8,163 nucleotides of DNA. Origin: Dehalococcoidia bacterium (GTDB lineage: Bacteria > Chloroflexota > Dehalococcoidia > E44-bin15). A model generated the notes under the pieces. That model did not search any database. It was not told the DNA's origin and saw only the letters and a program-made list of their open reading frames with translations. The position numbers and the translations under genes were made by a program. Of the stretch, positions 5,698 to 8,163 are shown in pieces; position 1 is the first letter of the stretch; every line of letters begins with the position of its first letter. The stretch spans positions 1 through 8,163 of the forward strand of contig JAUXBC010000032.1 of the NCBI GenBank assembly GCA_030619615.1, in the 5' to 3' direction.

Positions 5698-5726
5698 ATT
5701 ATACTATAATGTCAAGACAAAGGCAA
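5698..5726 (-). promoter_or_regulatory. Sigma70-type promoter of the DUF948/YtxH pair
   Basis: On the minus strand, -35 TTGCCT (5726-5721) and a perfect -10 TATAAT (5703-5698) are separated by 17 bases. The predicted start near 5691 leaves a short leader of about 15 bases. The -10 is one half of a perfect 13-base palindrome (5698-5710, ATTATA-C-TATAAT on the plus strand). A TTGACA further downstream in the spacer is too close to serve as the -35 element. Confidence 0.75.
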
Positions 5727-5735
5727 ATAGGCTCA

Positions 5736-5884
5736 CTATTGGGGAACGGTTATTCTGGTGCCCGCATTATTGAAGAAGGAGGCATCGCCAAGCTGCTGGG
5801 CAAGCATCATCGCTGCCGGCATGCCAGTGCAGTGAGAGACCCCGACCCTCCGCTTGAAACCTCAAGAAAAGCCATCAAAGCGTC
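5736..5884 (-). pseudogene. Decayed C-terminal remnant of an MBL-fold metallohydrolase
   Basis: Between the mrp stop and the DUF948 promoter, the minus strand contains a frame from 5861 to the TAG at 5738-5736. It encodes 41 residues with no start upstream, only a TGA. The peptide reads as a protein C-terminus: 'RRVGVSHCTGMPAAMML' (4-20), then 'LGDASFFNNAGTRITV' (24-39). The order is an HCTG metal-ligand motif, then a helix, then a glycine-aspartate turn, then a final 'GTR' strand. That is the conserved ending of metallo-beta-lactamase-fold hydrolases related to the dihydropterin/aminobenzene phosphate synthase group. Directly upstream (5884-5862), a different frame reads DALMAFLE, which would fit the preceding helix if one base had been gained or lost. 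The N-terminal 200 or so residues are missing. It is most likely a truncated, frameshifted relic of a former neighbour of mrp. Confidence 0.6.
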
Positions 5885-6904
5885 TTAATCCTGGTCAAAC
5901 AAGGGACGGGCTAGGGCTGGCATCGCCTGAACGAAGGCCAGGGAAAGGGCGATGAAGGGCTCTGAATTGTAACGCTCGATCTCGCCGCTGTCACAGAGCT
6001 CGGCGAGCTCAGGGTCTATCGGCAGTTGCCCCAGCAGCGGTGCCTCCGCCTCAAGAGCCATCTCCTCCCCCTTGCTCTTGCCAAAGAGCTCGATCCTCTT
6101 CCCCGTCTCGGGAAGGAGAAGGTAGCTCATATTTTCCACCACCCCTAGTATGGGGACATTTAGCTGGTGCGCCATATGCACCGCCTTCTTCACCACCATT
6201 GCCGCCAGGTCCTGGGGGGTGAACACGATGACCACGCCGCAGGGGTGAAGCGATTGCATTACGGTGAGGGGGATATCCGAGGTGCCCGGGGGTAGGTCAA
6301 CAATAAGATAATCCAGCTTGCCCCAGACCACATTCTGCCAGAACTGGGCGATTACCTTGGCGATCAGCGGTCCTCGCCAGATGACGGCGTCATCCTCATG
6401 GGGCAAAAGGAGATTTATCGACATGACCTCGATCCCAGACCTGGTCTCCACCGGCAGGATGGCGCTCTCGCTCCCCATGGGGCGCCCTTTTAGACCAAAC
6501 ATCTTGGGGATGCTGGGCCCGGTGAGATCGGCGTCCAGGATGCCCACCTCATAGCCCTGGCGGGTGAGGGCGATGGCGAGCAGGGCAGCTACCAGCGATT
6601 TCCCCACCCCTCCTTTGCCGCTCATCACAGCGATAACATGCTCAAACTCGTTCAGCTCCTGGGATGGCAGATCAACGAGGTCTATGGTTACCTCCCCCAC
6701 CCCGGGAATCCTCTCGATGGCGGCGCGCACACTCTCCTGAATCAGCCCCTTGGCTGGATCGCTCAACGGGGTCAAAGCCAAGAGGACCTTCACCCGCTCC
6801 CCTGCTACCTCGATGTCCCGAACCATATTAAGCTCCAAAAGGCTTCGCCTTGGCTCGGGGAGGACCACATCCTTAAGCGCCTCCTCAACCTGTCTTAGCT
6901 CCAC
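5885..6904 (-). CDS. mrp: Mrp/NBP35 family P-loop ATPase (Fe-S carrier type)
   Basis: This cytoplasmic ATP-binding protein has 339 residues. Mrp/ApbC proteins carry Fe-S clusters to target enzymes. An N-terminal MIP18/DUF59-type domain (about 1-80) is followed by the ParA-like ATPase domain. The deviant Walker A motif SGKGGVGKS (95-103) has the signature lysine at 97. 'ILDADLTGPS' (122-131) is the switch I region and 'VDLPPGTSD' (202-210) the Walker B/switch II region. 'GVVENMSY' (254-261) is also typical. The CxxC pair that normally follows this last motif, and that binds the bridging cluster in holo-family members, is missing; the protein reads LLLPETGKR there. The GTG start overlaps the end of the radical SAM gene by 10 bases, indicating translational coupling. 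A client in the Fe-S-dependent radical SAM enzyme is plausible but not shown. Confidence 0.93.
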   Translation of the reverse strand: MELRQVEEALKDVVLPEPRRSLLELNMVRDIEVAGERVKVLLALTPLSDPAKGLIQESVRAAIERIPGVGEVTIDLVDLPSQELNEFEHVIAVMSGKGGVGKSLVAALLAIALTRQGYEVGILDADLTGPSIPKMFGLKGRPMGSESAILPVETRSGIEVMSINLLLPHEDDAVIWRGPLIAKVIAQFWQNVVWGKLDYLIVDLPPGTSDIPLTVMQSLHPCGVVIVFTPQDLAAMVVKKAVHMAHQLNVPILGVVENMSYLLLPETGKRIELFGKSKGEEMALEAEAPLLGQLPIDPELAELCDSGEIERYNSEPFIALSLAFVQAMPALARPLFDQD

Positions 6905-8163
6905 TTCCAGACAGATCCCCCCTTCATCGACTCGCGCTTAAGAAGCCCTTGCTGCACCAGTCTCCCCATCTCCCATTGAGCCACATCCAAAGGAACGGAC
7001 AGCCTTCGGGATATCTTTTGAGCAAGTTGTTCCACCGGATCACCGAGGTCGAGAGCCTTCATCCAGCCCAGCTTCTCGATGACATCGCCCTTGAGCAACC
7101 TCCAGACAAACTCCCCGCTCGCCTTTTTCCTCACCTCTTCCTCACAGAGGCGATCTCCCGCCTCAGCCTTACACTTTATCTCATCCCAGGCATAAGCAAC
7201 CGCCCGATCATAATCGGCCATAATCTCCAATACCTTTTCAGGGCTCATGGTGGCGGTCTCGGTAATCGGTTCGTTGGCGTCATACTTCGCCCAGTCTCTA
7301 GTAAGGATGCGAAGGCCGTAGTGTTCAGGCTTCTCATATAGCTCCGTTCCCGGGAGGGGGGAGAGCAGGTGGAAGCCATATTTGGCGCCATAATCGCTGT
7401 CCAGCTCCTGGGCGAAAGCCACCGACTGCCGGGCAGTCTCCGGGGTTTCACCAGGCAGACCGAGGATAAAGGAGTTGAAGACCTTGATCCCGGCCCCGGT
7501 GGCCAGCTTCACCCCCCTCCTCACCCCATCTAAGGTGATCCCCTTCTTAATAGTCTTCAAGATCTGCGGAGAGGCTGACTCAACGCCAAAAAGGAGCCAG
7601 GCGCAGCCAGCCTCCTTCATGATCTTTAGTAAATCCTCGGTTACGGTATCGACCCTAGCAAAGACGTTCCATTGGATATCAAGGTTACGCCTTATGATCT
7701 CTTCACAGACATTGCGCGCATGGCGATGGTTAAGGGTGAAGGTGTCATCGACAATGTTCATCCTTTGGAAGCCAAGCTCTTTGTGGATGGTCTCCATTTC
7801 ATCGACCACCAGCTTGGGGTGGCGAAAGCGGACCCTGCGCCAGAAGAGCCGGGGCCCGGAACAGAAGATGCAACGATAGGGGCAACCCCTGCTGCTGATT
7901 ACAGTGCAGGGAGCCCTCAGGGCGCGGTACTTGGAGAGGGGCAAAAGATGGCGGGCAGGAAAGGGGAGCTCATCCAGGTCCTCAATGGGCGAATGGGGCT
8001 CGGTTTGCACCACCCTTTCATCCTCACGGAAAGCGATTCCCCTCACCTCTCGAAGGTTTGCCCCCGATTCTAAAGCCCTTATCAGCTCCACCAATGTCCT
8101 CTCCCCCTCCCCCAGGACCAAAACGTCGATCCAAGGGGCGCGAAGGAGGGTCTCCTCGAGGGC
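6895..8163 (-). CDS. B12-binding-type radical SAM protein, 5' end outside window
   Basis: The frame is open through the right edge. The first in-window start-like codon (TTG at 8121) is not the true start, because 14 coherent residues precede it (ALEETLLRAP, then WIDV). Together with 'LVLGEGE' they match the end of a cobalamin-binding domain of the kind that precedes many radical SAM domains. The radical SAM core has 'SSRGCPYRCIFCSGP' with Cys94, Cys98 and Cys101 of the visible fragment (CxxxCxxC) binding the [4Fe-4S]/SAM cluster. 'NIVDDTFTLN' (about 136-145), 'LLFGVESAS' and 'FILGLPGET' are the later barrel strands. The last 50 or so residues ('LDVAQWEMGRLVQQGLLKR') resemble a small winged-helix domain. 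The 422 visible residues suggest a full protein near 500. Its stop lies inside mrp. The substrate is unknown; lipid, cofactor or methyltransfer chemistry are possible classes. Confidence 0.9.
   Translation of the reverse strand, partial: ALEETLLRAPWIDVLVLGEGERTLVELIRALESGANLREVRGIAFREDERVVQTEPHSPIEDLDELPFPARHLLPLSKYRALRAPCTVISSRGCPYRCIFCSGPRLFWRRVRFRHPKLVVDEMETIHKELGFQRMNIVDDTFTLNHRHARNVCEEIIRRNLDIQWNVFARVDTVTEDLLKIMKEAGCAWLLFGVESASPQILKTIKKGITLDGVRRGVKLATGAGIKVFNSFILGLPGETPETARQSVAFAQELDSDYGAKYGFHLLSPLPGTELYEKPEHYGLRILTRDWAKYDANEPITETATMSPEKVLEIMADYDRAVAYAWDEIKCKAEAGDRLCEEEVRKKASGEFVWRLLKGDVIEKLGWMKALDLGDPVEQLAQKISRRLSVPLDVAQWEMGRLVQQGLLKRESMKGGSVWKWS

Noticed and set aside
5711..5716. A minus-strand TTGACA near the DUF948 promoter as the -35 box
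   Set aside because: It is only 6 bases from the TATAAT. TTGCCT at the proper 17-base distance is the better candidate.
5688..5888. A 66-residue plus-strand frame in the mrp-DUF948 gap
   Set aside because: It has no ribosome site or family signature and is antisense to the MBL-fold remnant, which reads far better as protein.
1..8163. tRNA, rRNA, CRISPR array, insertion sequence or defence system
   Set aside because: No direct-repeat array, transposase, tRNA-like cloverleaf or nuclease/restriction protein was seen on either strand.

Overview
The window is a compact stretch of bacterial chromosome. It has Shine-Dalgarno-led genes, ATG/GTG starts, four recognisable sigma70-type promoters and moderately GC-rich coding DNA. 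Gene content (glutaminase-type vitamin B6 synthesis, a Usp/TrkA cluster, an apo-Mrp next to a B12-binding radical SAM protein, and a short GNAT-like protein after pdxT) reminds me of uncultured Chloroflexota such as Dehalococcoidia. That assignment is from memory and is tentative. I see no phage, transposon, CRISPR, tRNA or rRNA.

Layout. (1) 1-1886, minus strand: pdxS-pdxT, the two subunits of PLP synthase, followed 11 bases later by a GNAT-like gene cut by the left edge. (2) 1887-2046: a divergent promoter region, with a near-consensus promoter on each strand. (3) 2047-5060, plus strand: a two-TM ion channel with a non-canonical filter; then, behind its own strong promoter, a universal stress protein, a single-domain TrkA-N protein, a two-domain TrkA protein and prephenate dehydratase (pheA), all closely spaced. 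A hairpin terminator lies directly after pheA. (4) 5106-5676, minus strand: two overlapping genes for small single-TM proteins (YtxH-like and DUF948-like) behind a clear promoter. (5) 5736-8163, minus strand: a B12-binding-type radical SAM gene (5' end outside the window) overlapping mrp, followed by a decayed C-terminal fragment of an MBL-fold metallohydrolase.

How the genes work together. PdxT supplies ammonia from glutamine to PdxS, which makes PLP. The channel, Usp and two RCK-type nucleotide-binding proteins look like an ion-transport and sensing module, but no TrkH/KtrB translocation subunit is in the window. PheA makes phenylpyruvate for phenylalanine synthesis and appears to ride on the same transcript. 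Mrp and the radical SAM enzyme are translationally coupled and may share a role in Fe-S cluster handling.

The points most worth a second look are the channel's degenerate selectivity filter next to orphan RCK proteins, the MBL-fold remnant behind mrp, and the Mrp that lacks its usual cysteine pair.
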